Shown one piece after another: positions 8,377 to 19,334 of a stretch of DNA of 59,670 nucleotides. The notes under the pieces are model-generated. The model was not told the DNA's origin. It did not search any database and worked only from the letters and a program-made list of their open reading frames with translations. The stretch comes from an uncultured Lachnospiraceae bacterium (GTDB lineage Bacteria; Bacillota; Clostridia; Lachnospirales; Lachnospiraceae): NCBI GenBank assembly GCA_947169235.1, contig CAMVOY010000006.1, positions 1 to 59,670 of the forward strand. The letters are read 5' to 3'. Position numbers and translations under genes: made by a program. Within the stretch, counting starts at the first letter, position 1; every line of letters begins with the position of its first letter.

Positions 8377-9543
8377 TCACCAATTTAAAAGGACGGTTTC
8401 CTCTCCTGTGGAGCTTTCAAGCTGGATGTCCTTTGCGTTGAACTCATTCTTCTGAAAAAAGTTCATGGCTCCTTTGTTCTTGGTATAGACAGATGCCTCG
8501 AGTATGCCCATCTCATCCTTCAGTTTGTCCAAAAGAAGTGAGCCTATACCACGTCCTCTTTCTCCTTCGATAACAGTGATCGCGACCATGGCTTCCTCCA
8601 TTGAGCCGGCAAACCCCAGGATGCGACCGTCTTCTTCGTATATATATACGGAAGCGATACTCATCACGCGAAGGACTTCTTTATAGTTTTTGCTCCAATA
8701 TTTTTTGGGGATGAAGCTCTGCTCCTTTACATTACTTTGAAGCCAGATCTCCATCATCTCTTCTATTTGCTTCTCTGCGTTTTTTGCGCCGGGTTTCAGC
8801 TTTCGTACATTTTTTACTTCGGCAGCTTTTTTCTCAGTAGTTTCTTTTATTGCTGCATCAGCGGCGGCCTTCTTCGCGGCAGCTTCTTTTTCAGCAGCAG
8901 CTTTTTCTGCAGCTTCCTTTGCGGCTTTTTCCTCAGCAGCCTTTTTTTCGGCTGCGGCCTTTTCGTCCGCCCTCTTTTTCCAGAGCTTTTCTGCGACAGA
9001 CGGGTCGCCGATCGCGGCGATGACCTGAGCGACCGCGCTTATATCCTTGGTCACATCTTTTCCGCCTTCCAGTCGGTGTCCGGTATTCTTGATCTCTATC
9101 AACGGAAGCTGAAGCTTTTTGCAGGCTGCACGCAGAGCCTTTATCTCGATGTGCTTGTCGTCCGTGCCGCAGGCAACTCCTGCGATAGATCTGTTCGGAT
9201 TTAAATATGCGTAGATGGCCTCGAGCGGTGTGTAGAGGATATGTGTAATATTATCAAGTTTGAGCATGTCCTCGAGCATCAGTCCGATCACGGTACCAAC
9301 AGACTTTTCCGCAAAAATGATCTGCTCGTAATCTCCGAAATTCACGGCAGAGAGGCGTTTTAAAAGATTCTTTGATGCTTTGTCAGCAAATGCGTCCAGA
9401 TCATCAGTTTCCCTAACGCCATAATCATCTACCGGGATAACTTCATAGCCTGCGTAGCTATACGCAATTCTTGTGTAGTATAGAAGTGGGCAATCAACGC
9501 TGTAACGGATTCCCGGAAGCAGTATAAGCAATCCTTTTTTCAT
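8377..9543 (-). CDS. Alpha/beta-hydrolase-like domain fused to a GNAT acetyltransferase through an Ala/Glu/Lys linker
   Basis: 388 residues. Residues 1 to about 185 look like a small alpha/beta-hydrolase fold: the start LLILLPGIRYSVD is a strand plus oxyanion-type loop, FAEKSVGTVIG sits where the nucleophile elbow belongs but with Ser in KSVG instead of GxSxG, and NTGHRL could hold the His. Residues about 190-245 are almost pure Ala, Glu and Lys, a long rigid helix of TolA type. Residues about 255-388 are a GNAT domain with the acetyl-CoA loop ERGRGIGSLLL and the downstream TKNKGAMNFFQKNEF. The substrate is unknown. A good promoter precedes it; the EIIC-like gene follows in the same operon. 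Confidence 0.7.
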   Translation of the reverse strand: MKKGLLILLPGIRYSVDCPLLYYTRIAYSYAGYEVIPVDDYGVRETDDLDAFADKASKNLLKRLSAVNFGDYEQIIFAEKSVGTVIGLMLEDMLKLDNITHILYTPLEAIYAYLNPNRSIAGVACGTDDKHIEIKALRAACKKLQLPLIEIKNTGHRLEGGKDVTKDISAVAQVIAAIGDPSVAEKLWKKRADEKAAAEKKAAEEKAAKEAAEKAAAEKEAAAKKAAADAAIKETTEKKAAEVKNVRKLKPGAKNAEKQIEEMMEIWLQSNVKEQSFIPKKYWSKNYKEVLRVMSIASVYIYEEDGRILGFAGSMEEAMVAITVIEGERGRGIGSLLLDKLKDEMGILEASVYTKNKGAMNFFQKNEFNAKDIQLESSTGEETVLLNW

Positions 9544-9573
9544 AGTATCCCTCCTAACATCGAAACGTACTAC

Positions 9574-9602
9574 ATTTTATCAAGAAAGCACCGAAGTGTC
9601 AA
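9574..9602 (-). promoter_or_regulatory. Sigma-A promoter of the hydrolase/GNAT - EIIC operon
   Basis: On the minus strand TTGACA (602-597 of this kb), 17-bp spacer, TAAAAT (9579-9574), about 30 bases upstream of the start codon at 9543. Confidence 0.8.
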
Positions 9603-9636
9603 GGGTAAACCGTGTGAGTCCATAACGAGTTTTTAC

Positions 9637-9665
9637 TTGCGGTTGGGGATATTTTTGTGTATAAT
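9637..9665 (+). promoter_or_regulatory. Sigma-A promoter of mnmA
   Basis: TTGCGG (9637-9642), 17-bp spacer, TATAAT (9660-9665), giving a leader of about 35 bases to the ATG at 9709. Confidence 0.75.
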
Positions 9666-9708
9666 CAGATAGATGCGGAAACAGGAAAAACTATGGGGCG
9701 GTTCTTTT

Positions 9709-10785
9709 ATGAGTAATGTAAAAAAGGTGATAGTTGGGATGAGCGGCGGCGTTGACAGTGCGGTTACGGCGTATCTGATGAAGGCTGCCGGCTATGACGT
9801 TATAGGGCTGACTTTAAAGACATGGGTAGCCGAGGACGGCAGGGAAAGCAGATGCTGCGAGCTTGATGATGCGAGAAGGATCTGTGATGCTTTGGCGATC
9901 CCATATTATGTCCACTCCTGCATGGATGAGTTTGATAAAAATGTCATAAAGCCGTTTATCGAAAGTTATCTGCATGGGATGACTCCGAATCCGTGTATAG
10001 GATGTAACCGTGACATAAAATGGAATAAGATGATGGAGGCTGCCCGGATGTATGGAGCTGATCTGGTGGCAACAGGTCATTATGCGTCTGTTGTGACTCT
10101 TCCGAATGGGAGGGTTACGGTCAGGATGGCTGAGCATGCCGATAAAGATCAGACATATATGCTCTACAGATTGACTCAGGAACAATTGAGAGCGACTATC
10201 ATGCCACTCGGAAAGCTATCAAAGGATGAGGTGCGTGAGATAGCGAAAAAAGCCAACATACCCGTGGCGGATAAACCTGATTCTCAGGAGATATGCTTTA
10301 TCCCGGATGGCGATTATGCATCCTATATCGAGGAGCACGCTGACGATGAGCTCCCCGGCGAGGGGAACTTTGTGGATGAGGACGGAAAGATCATCGGCCG
10401 GCACAAGGGAATCATTCACTATACGGTTGGTCAGAGAAAGGGGCTCGGGATCGCCATGGGATATCCGGTGTTCGTGAACAGGATATGTCCTGATACCGGT
10501 GATATCGTTTTGGGCAGGGAGGATTCCATATACCGCTCTGAGATCGAGTGCGAGGATGTGTGCTTCATGGGCATAGAGGATCTGCCTCAGGGTCAAAAAC
10601 TGTCCGCACATGTTAAGGTCAGGTATCATCATGCCGGAGAAAAAGCTACGATCGAGAGGATCGGAGATGGACGTGTACGTGTTATTTTTCTGAAGCCGGT
10701 GCGGTTTGCGGCGCCAGGTCAGTCGGCAGTTTTTTATGATGAAGAGGGGTGTGTTCTCGGGGGCGGGATCATATCGTTTTTCTGA
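9709..10785 (+). CDS. mnmA: tRNA-specific 2-thiouridylase MnmA
   Basis: 358 residues from the ATG at 9709 with GGGGCGG upstream; an in-frame ATG at 9673 lies only about 8 bases after the -10 box. MnmA adenylates U34 of tRNA-Lys, -Glu and -Gln and replaces O2 with sulfur. Visible: the PP-loop VGMSGGVDSAV near the start, the catalytic Cys in TPNPCIGCNRDIKW (about residue 100), the ATGHYA segment, the DKDQTYMLYRL motif, and the second catalytic Cys in DSQEICFIPDGDY (about residue 198). C-terminal beta domains are complete. The gene is monocistronic, with the atp operon promoter just after it. Confidence 0.92.
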   Translation: MSNVKKVIVGMSGGVDSAVTAYLMKAAGYDVIGLTLKTWVAEDGRESRCCELDDARRICDALAIPYYVHSCMDEFDKNVIKPFIESYLHGMTPNPCIGCNRDIKWNKMMEAARMYGADLVATGHYASVVTLPNGRVTVRMAEHADKDQTYMLYRLTQEQLRATIMPLGKLSKDEVREIAKKANIPVADKPDSQEICFIPDGDYASYIEEHADDELPGEGNFVDEDGKIIGRHKGIIHYTVGQRKGLGIAMGYPVFVNRICPDTGDIVLGREDSIYRSEIECEDVCFMGIEDLPQGQKLSAHVKVRYHHAGEKATIERIGDGRVRVIFLKPVRFAAPGQSAVFYDEEGCVLGGGIISFF

Positions 10786-10793
10786 AATATACC

Positions 10794-10822
10794 TTGAAAG
10801 TCGGACGAAAATGTTATAGAAT
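10794..10822 (+). promoter_or_regulatory. Sigma-A promoter of the ATP synthase operon
   Basis: TTGAAA (10794-10799), 17-bp spacer, TAGAAT (10817-10822), immediately after mnmA and about 35 bases before the atpB start. Confidence 0.75.
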
Positions 10823-10862
10823 ATAGTAGTGGATCATCTTATGGAAAGAAAGGGGTGATGAC

Positions 10863-11636
10863 TTGGAAGGATTAGCAGAAAAGCTGGTCGAAGAGCTTGA
10901 GTGTGAAACGGTCTTTACGATACCGATCGGTGACGGCATTCCTGTTGCGGAATCGGTCGTTGTGACCTGGATAATCATGGCGGTCATGCTGATCTTCTGC
11001 TTCATCATGACGAGGAATCTTCGTGTGAGGAACATTTCAAGGCGGCAGGCGGTGATCGAGACAATCGTCGTAAAGCTGCAAAACCTCACGGGGAGCATGG
11101 TCGGTGAGAAGGGGAAGGCATTGACGCCGTATCTCACGACCATTCTTATGTATATCACCCTGGCGAATATATGCGGTATATTTGGATTCAAGTCGCCGAC
11201 CAAAGATCTGAATGTCACCATAGCGCTGGCGCTGATGAGTATCATTTTAGTTCAGGCAGCGGGTATTCACTATCTTGGATTCAAAGGGTGGCTGAAAGGA
11301 TTTACACAGCCGATAGGTATGGTCACACCGTTCAACATTCTTGATCTGGTGACGAGACCGCTTTCGCTGTGTATGCGACTGTTTGGTAATGTGCTTGGTG
11401 CGTTCGTCATCATGAAGCTTTTGGAAGCGGTAGCGCCGGTGGTAGCGCCTGCGATCTTCAGCATCTACTTCGATCTGTTCGACGGTATACTTCAGGCATA
11501 TGTCTTTGTATTCCTGACCTCGCTCTATATTAAGGAGGAGATCGAAGAGGAGGAAGAAGAGAACGGGAAAAAGAAAAAGAGGCGCGGCAAAAAGATCCTG
11601 AAACTGCAGGATGAGAAACAGGAAAGTGTAGCGTGA
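10863..11636 (+). CDS. atpB: F-type ATP synthase subunit a
   Basis: 257 residues, probable TTG start at 10863 with AAAGAAAGGGGTG upstream; nearby ATG and GTG codons are out of frame. Subunit a forms the proton half-channels against the c-ring. Five to six membrane helices; the essential arginine is in LSLCMRLFGNVLGAF near residue 172, and the conserved VTPFNILDLVTRPLSL precedes it. Odd: the C-terminus carries a stretch of glutamates followed by a lysine/arginine-rich stretch (EEIEEEEEENGKKKKRRGKK), about 35 residues beyond the last helix, in the position of the family's usual short tail. First gene of the operon; no atpI is present. Confidence 0.92.
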   Translation: MEGLAEKLVEELECETVFTIPIGDGIPVAESVVVTWIIMAVMLIFCFIMTRNLRVRNISRRQAVIETIVVKLQNLTGSMVGEKGKALTPYLTTILMYITLANICGIFGFKSPTKDLNVTIALALMSIILVQAAGIHYLGFKGWLKGFTQPIGMVTPFNILDLVTRPLSLCMRLFGNVLGAFVIMKLLEAVAPVVAPAIFSIYFDLFDGILQAYVFVFLTSLYIKEEIEEEEEENGKKKKRRGKKILKLQDEKQESVA

Positions 11637-11675
11637 TATCACGTAAACATAACAAAAAACGGAGGTAACTAAATT

Positions 11676-11900
11676 ATGGGAACAATTGCAATCGGAGCAG
11701 GATTGGCGGTTTTCGGAGCGTTAGGAGCGGGAATCGGAATCGGTATCGCTACATCAAAGGCGGTTGAGGCAGTGGCAAGACAGCCTGAGGCTGACTCAAA
11801 GATCATGAAAAACCTGATCCTTGGTTGTGCGCTTGCAGAGGCGACAGCCATCTACTGTTTTGTCATCGCCCTGTTGATAATCATGATGTTAGGTAAATAA
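11676..11900 (+). CDS. atpE: F-type ATP synthase subunit c
   Basis: 74 residues, a two-helix hairpin with the glycine-rich first helix (GALGAGIGIGIATSKAVEAVARQPEA) and the ion-binding Glu in ALAEATAIY of the second. The RQPE loop that touches gamma and epsilon is intact. In Na+-coupled c subunits such as Ilyobacter tartaricus a Gln in helix 1 and a Ser next to the Glu complete the Na+ site; here the aligned positions are Ile and Ala, so proton coupling is predicted. GGAGG-type site 8 bases upstream. Confidence 0.93.
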   Translation: MGTIAIGAGLAVFGALGAGIGIGIATSKAVEAVARQPEADSKIMKNLILGCALAEATAIYCFVIALLIIMMLGK

Positions 11901-11914
11901 GCAGGAGGAAATAT

Positions 11915-12403
11915 ATGCTACGGATTGATTTCAATCTGATTTTCACCGTTATAAATATCCTTTTGCTGTTCGGCGGGCTGTGGCTTGTCCTTTTTAAACC
12001 TGTCAGGAAGATACTCGACGAAAGACAGGCTGAGGCCGATCGCGAGTATGATGATGCAAAACAAAAGCAGGCTGAGGCTGATGCGGCGAAGGAGCAGTAT
12101 GATGCATCCTTGGCTGAGATAGATCAGCATCGAAAGGAAACGCTCGATGAGGCCAGGAAAAAGGCTGATGACGAGTACCAGCGTATTATCGGGCATGCGG
12201 AAGCGCAGGCGAAGGATATAACTGCGCGTGCGCAGACGGAAGCCGAAAATCAGAGAAAGAAGATACTTAAGAGTGCAGAAGAAGAGATCGCCGATATGGT
12301 TGTAGAGGCTGCCGGAAAGGTGGCTGGTACGGCCGAAGGTGCTGATTTTGATCGCTCTTTATACGATGAGTTTTTATCAAAAAAAGCGGGGGATAATTCA
12401 TGA
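11915..12403 (+). CDS. atpF: F-type ATP synthase subunit b
   Basis: 162 residues: one N-terminal membrane helix ([22 protein letters not shown]) and a long, charged right-handed coiled coil rich in Ala, Glu, Lys and Gln. It forms the peripheral stalk dimer that holds the alpha3beta3 head against subunit a. The C-terminal end ([11 protein letters not shown]...) is where delta binds. The stop overlaps the start of the delta-alpha fusion by 4 bases. Only one b gene is present, so the stalk is a homodimer. Confidence 0.93.
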   Translation: MLRIDFNLIFTVINILLLFGGLWLVLFKPVRKILDERQAEADREYDDAKQKQAEADAAKEQYDASLAEIDQHRKETLDEARKKADDEYQRIIGHAEAQAKDITARAQTEAENQRKKILKSAEEEIADMVVEAAGKVAGTAEGADFDRSLYDEFLSKKAGDNS

Positions 12404-14452
12404 CACAACAGACGATTGAATATGCGTCAGAGTTGATGAAGATCCCTGACGCCAGAGAAATGGTCGCACAGACCAAAGATATTCTCGATGCCGTACCCGC
12501 GGTAAGGGAAGAGCTGTCGGATCCGGCAGTCCCTATTGACGTAAAGCACGTCGTGATCGAGAGGATTTTTCCGGGTGGCATCAGAAACTTCTTAAAGTTG
12601 CTCTGCGATAACTCTGACTTCGGATCATTTGACAGTATCCGTGAAGAGTATCAGCAGATGCAAAAGAGCCCGAAGGAGAAAGCTTCTTCTGCCGAGCTCG
12701 TATATGTGACTGAGCCTACGGATGAGCAGCTCGTAAAGATAAGAGATTTTTTGGGTCGTGAGTGCGGAAATCCTGATATGGAGCTTGAGCTCAAACAGGA
12801 CGCATCGCTTAAAAGCGGTTTCATCATCCGCGTCGGATCAAAGGAGTATGACTGGTCACAGGCCGGACGCATCAAACAGCTTGAGGAGAGATTGAGTAGT
12901 GCTGTTGCGTCCCAGACCACATATTCGGAAGATGGTATCATCTCTATTCTTCGTTCGACTATCGAGGAGTTCGAACTCACCGCGGCCGATAAGGAAATCG
13001 GTTTAGCGAACTGGGTCGGCGACGGTATCGTCAATGTCGACGGTATTGACCACGCAAACTACGGAGAGATTGTTATCTTCGATTGTGGAGTAAAAGGAAT
13101 GGTTCAGGATGTACGTCGTGATGAGATCGGCGTCATCCTCTTTGGTAGAGATACTGATATACATGAGGGATCCAGAGTGGTTCGTACCGGAAAGATGGCC
13201 GGAATCCCGGTAGGTGACGAGTATCTGGGAAGAGTTGTTGATGCGTTGGGAGCTCCGCTTGACGGTGGATCCGAGATCACCACGGACAGCTATCGTCCTA
13301 TCGAGATGAATGCTCCGGGAATCGTTGATCGTAAGAGTGTGTCCGTGCCGATGGAGACAGGAATCCTTTCTATTGATTCGATGTTCCCGATCGGTCGTGG
13401 ACAGAGAGAGTTGATCATCGGAGACCGCCAGACCGGAAAGACTTCCATAGCCATGGATACGATCCTCAATCAAAAAGGCAAGGACACCATTTGTATTTAT
13501 GTTGCTATTGGGCAGAAAGCATCGACAGTTGCGAAGTTGGTTGGCACATTGAAAAATGCCGGAGCGATGGACTATACCATCGTTGTGAGTGCTACGGCAT
13601 CCGATCCTGCTCCGCTTCAGTATATCGCACCTTATTCCGGTACTGCTCTCGCTGAGTATTTCATGTATCAGGGTAAAGATGTTCTGATAGTTTATGATGA
13701 CCTTTCAAAACATGCCGTTGCATATCGTGCGATCTCGCTTCTTTTGGAGCGTTCGCCCGGCCGTGAGGCTTATCCCGGGGACGTGTTCTATCTTCATTCA
13801 CGTCTTTTGGAGAGATCGGCGAGACTGTCTCCCGAGGCGGGCGGTGGATCCATCACGGCACTGCCTATCATAGAGACGCAGGCCGGAGATGTGTCGGCAT
13901 ATATCCCGACAAATGTTATCTCCATCACGGATGGACAGATATATCTCGAGTCGCAGTTGTTCTTCTCCGGACAGCGTCCGGCTGTCAACGTGGGATTGTC
14001 TGTTTCGCGTGTCGGTGGAGCGGCCCAGAGAAAGGCCATGAAAAAGGCAGCGGGAAGTGTGCGTATCGACCTGGCGCAGTACAGGGAGATGGAGGTGTTC
14101 ACACAGTTCTCATCCGATCTGGATGAAGCAACGAAAAAACAGCTCGATCACGGACGTGCTCTCATGGAGCTGTTGAAACAGCCGCTGGGACATCCGTTCT
14201 CAATGGCTGATCAGGTTATCATACTTGTAGCTGCGAATGCTCATGTCTTCAGCGATGTACCGGTCGAGGAGGTTCTCTCCTTTAGAAAAGGACTCCTGGA
14301 GTACTTCCATACGGAATGTGCGGATATAATTACTGAGCTTGAAACCTATCTTGATCTGCCGGATGAGCTGAAGAAGAGGATAGTTGATAGGGCAGCTGAG
14401 TATAAAGAGAGCCTTAATAAGGACGAGGTTCAGGAAAGCACGGAGGAAAGCG

Positions 14453-14460
<8 letters not shown>
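12400..14460 (+). CDS. atpA: ATP synthase delta-alpha fusion protein
   Basis: 686 residues in one uninterrupted frame. Residues 1 to about 172 are a complete delta (OSCP) subunit: the N-terminal helical domain ([17 protein letters not shown]...) and the C-terminal domain ([21 protein letters not shown], then [30 protein letters not shown]). From about residue 178 a full alpha subunit follows, about 505 residues long: [11 protein letters not shown], Walker [10 protein letters not shown] at 341-349, and [10 protein letters not shown] with the arginine finger. Known alpha Walker A motifs sit near residue 170, so the offset equals one delta. There is no stop, frameshift or convincing internal start at the join (a TTG at residue 165 has a purine run only about 3 bases upstream). 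Since F1 holds three alpha but one delta, the fusion implies unusual assembly or processing. Confidence 0.92.
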
Positions 14461-16821
<2,361 letters not shown>

Positions 16822-16836
16822 GAGGGATGAGAACGG

Positions 16837-17250
16837 ATGAATACGTTTTATCTTAAAATAGTAGCCTGCGATCGTGTTTTCTACGAGGGCGAAGCGACTA
16901 TACTGGTATTCCCCGTCGAGGACGGAGAGATGGCTATCCAGGCGCATCATGAGCAGATGGTAACGACTACGGAGATAGGAACGATGCGCTTTGGAACTCC
17001 GGATGGGCAGATGCATATCGCGATAGTGTCAGACGGGATGCTTACTGTCAAGAAAAACAGAGTTGATGTGATCGTATACTCTGCGGAGAGACCGGAGGAG
17101 ATAGACGAGTTCAGGGCGGAGGCCGCTGCTGAGCGTGCGAGAGAGAAACTTCAGCAGAAGCAGAGCCTGGTTGAATATCATATAACCGCGTCGTCACTCG
17201 CCAGGGCTATGGCCAGACTATCCGGAAAAGATAAATATCTTACGAAGTAG
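16837..17250 (+). CDS. atpC: F-type ATP synthase subunit epsilon
   Basis: 137 residues: an N-terminal beta sandwich (FYLKIVACDRVFYEGEATILVFPVEDGEMAIQAHH...) and a C-terminal helical hairpin (AERAREKLQQKQSLVEYHITASSLARAMARL). Epsilon sits on gamma and can inhibit ATP hydrolysis. Last canonical gene of the atp operon; a small unknown gene follows 18 bases later and may be co-transcribed. Confidence 0.92.
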   Translation: MNTFYLKIVACDRVFYEGEATILVFPVEDGEMAIQAHHEQMVTTTEIGTMRFGTPDGQMHIAIVSDGMLTVKKNRVDVIVYSAERPEEIDEFRAEAAAERAREKLQQKQSLVEYHITASSLARAMARLSGKDKYLTK

Positions 17251-17268
17251 ATAATGGAGGTGTGAGAA

Positions 17269-17559
17269 ATGGATGACAATCTGAAAAAGGAGTTGTTGGA
17301 TCAGCTGAACGCCGAGTTGGGAGTGAAGCAGGGGACAAAGGATGCGAGGTTCGATTCTTCCACGGGAACGCTCTATGCGAATGACCTGAAGAACTACGCT
17401 ATATCACATGTTGATTCGGATCAGTTCACCAAGGGCAAGACATATGAGGGAGGCGAAATACTGAATGGACGTATACGCGTCATTGATGATAATAATCGTC
17501 CCTCAAACATCCATATAGAGGATTATGACTTTGAGTTTCATCTGCATGTTGCAAAATAG
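17269..17559 (+). CDS. Conserved-looking small soluble protein, unknown function
   Basis: 96 residues, start with GGAGGTGTG upstream. Hydrophilic, mixed alpha/beta, no membrane segment, no cysteine and no motif I recognise; ends in a strand-rich, histidine-containing region (IHIEDYDFEFHLHVAK). Its position directly after atpC without an intervening terminator suggests co-transcription with the ATP synthase, but nothing in the sequence ties it to that complex. Confidence 0.65.
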   Translation: MDDNLKKELLDQLNAELGVKQGTKDARFDSSTGTLYANDLKNYAISHVDSDQFTKGKTYEGGEILNGRIRVIDDNNRPSNIHIEDYDFEFHLHVAK

Positions 17560-17624
17560 CATGCATTTGTACATATTTACCAAATTTCATAGCGATTTAT
17601 CAGATAGTTTGTACAAATTTGCGA

Positions 17625-17751
17625 TTGACGTTCAGGATGAAAGATGCTAGTATAATAGCATGTTTAAGGAACATGTGAAATTGCTTATCAGTTTTTTTTG
17701 ATCATATATCCCTTTAGTGGCCGGAGAGCGATCTCCGGCCTTCCCTTTTTT
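17625..17751 (+). ncRNA. Candidate short RNA (about 90 nt) or terminated leader upstream of metY
   Basis: TTGACG (17625-17630), 17-bp spacer, TAGTAT (17648-17653) predicts a start near 17660. A hairpin CATGTT/AACATG (659-675 of this kb) opens the transcript, an unpaired U-run follows, and a strong terminator closes it: GGCCGGAGA (17719-17727) with TCTCCGGCC (17732-17740), then a T-run. No open reading frame of note. A second promoter after the terminator serves the next gene, so the unit may stand alone as a small RNA. It could instead be a terminator-controlled leader of metY; I see no known riboswitch motif in it. Confidence 0.5.
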
Positions 17752-17773
17752 ATACGAAAGGCTTGATTTATAC

Positions 17774-17802
17774 TTGCACGAAGTTTAGTACTATGGTATC
17801 AT
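17774..17802 (+). promoter_or_regulatory. Sigma-A promoter of metY
   Basis: TTGCAC (17774-17779), 17-bp spacer, TATCAT (17797-17802), about 40 bases before the start codon at 17843. Confidence 0.65.
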
Positions 17803-17842
17803 ATCAGTTATCAAATCTGTTTCAGGAAAGGAAAGTTAAAAG

Positions 17843-19129
17843 ATGAACGACACAGCAACTTATAAAAAAGGCACGCAGTGTGTCCAGTCCGGTTACAGAC
17901 CGGGAAACGGTGAACCCAGACAGGTACCTATCATCCAGTCAACTACGTTTAAGTATGACACGAGTGAGGATATGGGCAAGCTTTTTGATCTTGAGGCGAC
18001 AGGGTATTTTTATACCCGTCTGCAAAACCCGACTAATGATTATGTAGCGGCAAAGATTGCCGAGCTCGAAGGTGGTACGGCAGGAATGCTTACATCATCG
18101 GGACAGGCGGCAAACTTCTTTTCGCTCTTCAATATATGTGAAGCCGGATCGCATATTGTGGCTTCATCGTCGATCTATGGCGGAACGTTTAACCTGATCG
18201 CCGTAACGATGGCAAAGATGGGGATTGAGACTACGTTTGTTTCTCCCGACTGTTCGGACAGAGAGCTTGAGGATGCGTTCCGTGACAACACGAGAGCCGT
18301 GTTTGGTGAAACCATCGCGAATCCGGCGCTTACTGTTTTTGATATCGAAAGATTTGCCGGTGCAGCACACAGACACGGAGTTCCTCTCATCGTTGATAAT
18401 ACATTTCCTACTCCGGTTAATTGCAGACCTATTGAATGGGGTGCGGACATCGTTACGCACAGTACAACAAAATATATGGACGGTCATGGCGCCGGCGTAG
18501 GAGGAGCGATAGTAGATTCCGGAAAGTTCGACTGGATGGCTCACGCAGAACTCTTCCCGGGATTGTGTACTCCGGATGAGTCATATCACGGGATTACATA
18601 CGCAGAAAAATTCGGCAAAGAGGGTGCGTTTATTACAAAGTGCACAGCGCAGTTGATGCGTGATTTCGGTTCGATCCAGTCACCGCAGAATGCATTTATC
18701 CTGAATCTCGGGCTTGAGTCTCTGCACGTACGCATGCCAAAACATGTGGAGAATGGTTACGCAGTTGCCAAGTTTTTGAAGGACCACCCGAAAGTAACGA
18801 AAGTAACGTATCCGGGACTTGAAGGAGACCAGTACTACGAGCGTGCCAAGAAGTATATGCCAAACGGAACTTGTGGAGTAGTTTCATTTGAGGTTGCCGG
18901 AGGTAGGACTGCAGCGGAGAGCATTATGAAGAAGCTCAGACTGATAGCAGTGGAGACACATGTTGCCGATGCGAGATCCTGCTGTCTCAATCCTGCCACA
19001 TCAACGCATCGTCAGATGACAGATGAGCAGTTAGAGCAGGCGGGCATACCTGCAGGGCTTGTGAGAATGTCTCTGGGGCTTGAGGACAAGGAGGATCTTA
19101 TCGCTGATATAGATCAGGCACTCTCCTGA
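17843..19129 (+). CDS. metY: O-acetylhomoserine sulfhydrylase (PLP-dependent Cys/Met metabolism family)
   Basis: 428 residues, the length of O-acetylhomoserine aminocarboxypropyltransferases, which make homocysteine (or methionine) from O-acetylhomoserine and sulfide (or methanethiol). Visible: the cofactor-binding SSGQAANFFSLFNI region, the substrate-side YTRLQNPTND, the PLP aspartate in LIVDNTFPTP, the Schiff-base lysine in THSTTKYMDGHGAGVGG near residue 213, and the C-terminal NPATSTHRQMTDEQL signature. A pair of cysteines occurs in ADARSCCLNPAT near the active-site loop. AGGAAAGGAAAG precedes the ATG. Monocistronic between a promoter and a terminator; functionally upstream of metK at 29691. 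Confidence 0.9.
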   Translation: MNDTATYKKGTQCVQSGYRPGNGEPRQVPIIQSTTFKYDTSEDMGKLFDLEATGYFYTRLQNPTNDYVAAKIAELEGGTAGMLTSSGQAANFFSLFNICEAGSHIVASSSIYGGTFNLIAVTMAKMGIETTFVSPDCSDRELEDAFRDNTRAVFGETIANPALTVFDIERFAGAAHRHGVPLIVDNTFPTPVNCRPIEWGADIVTHSTTKYMDGHGAGVGGAIVDSGKFDWMAHAELFPGLCTPDESYHGITYAEKFGKEGAFITKCTAQLMRDFGSIQSPQNAFILNLGLESLHVRMPKHVENGYAVAKFLKDHPKVTKVTYPGLEGDQYYERAKKYMPNGTCGVVSFEVAGGRTAAESIMKKLRLIAVETHVADARSCCLNPATSTHRQMTDEQLEQAGIPAGLVRMSLGLEDKEDLIADIDQALS

Positions 19130-19156
19130 ATAATCGTTGTATAGATAAAGTGTGCT

Positions 19157-19193
19157 GTGGCCGATCATTTGCGGATCGGCCGCTCTTTTTTTG
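19157..19193 (+). terminator. Rho-independent terminator after metY
   Basis: GGCCGATC with GATCGGCC (about 19159-19166 with 19174-19181) around a short loop, then CGC and a run of seven Ts. Confidence 0.88.
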
Positions 19194-19215
19194 TGTATTT
19201 TTTTGTAATACTTAC

Positions 19216-19244
19216 TTGCTATATCAGATGAAATGTCGTATAAT
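19216..19244 (+). promoter_or_regulatory. Sigma-A promoter of the xseA operon
   Basis: TTGCTA (19216-19221), 17-bp spacer, TATAAT (19239-19244). The leader to the ATG at 19335 is about 85 bases. Confidence 0.75.
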
Positions 19245-19334
19245 AGATAATTGGTACAATGCGAAAAAAGGCGATTTTTGCAGGTGTTGCGTTTTACTTA
19301 CTACCTGTGCACAAGAAATTGTGTTGGAGGTTTT

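Noticed and set aside
12880-12945. Separate start for atpA inside the fused gene
   Set aside because: The only nearby in-frame candidate is a TTG with its purine run about 3 bases away; no stop separates the parts. Kept as a caveat, not as a gene.
17660-17750. SAM-I riboswitch or 6S RNA before metY
   Set aside because: CTTATCAG recalls a SAM-I start, but the GGTGGAGGGA core and following helices are absent; the unit is far too short for 6S RNA.
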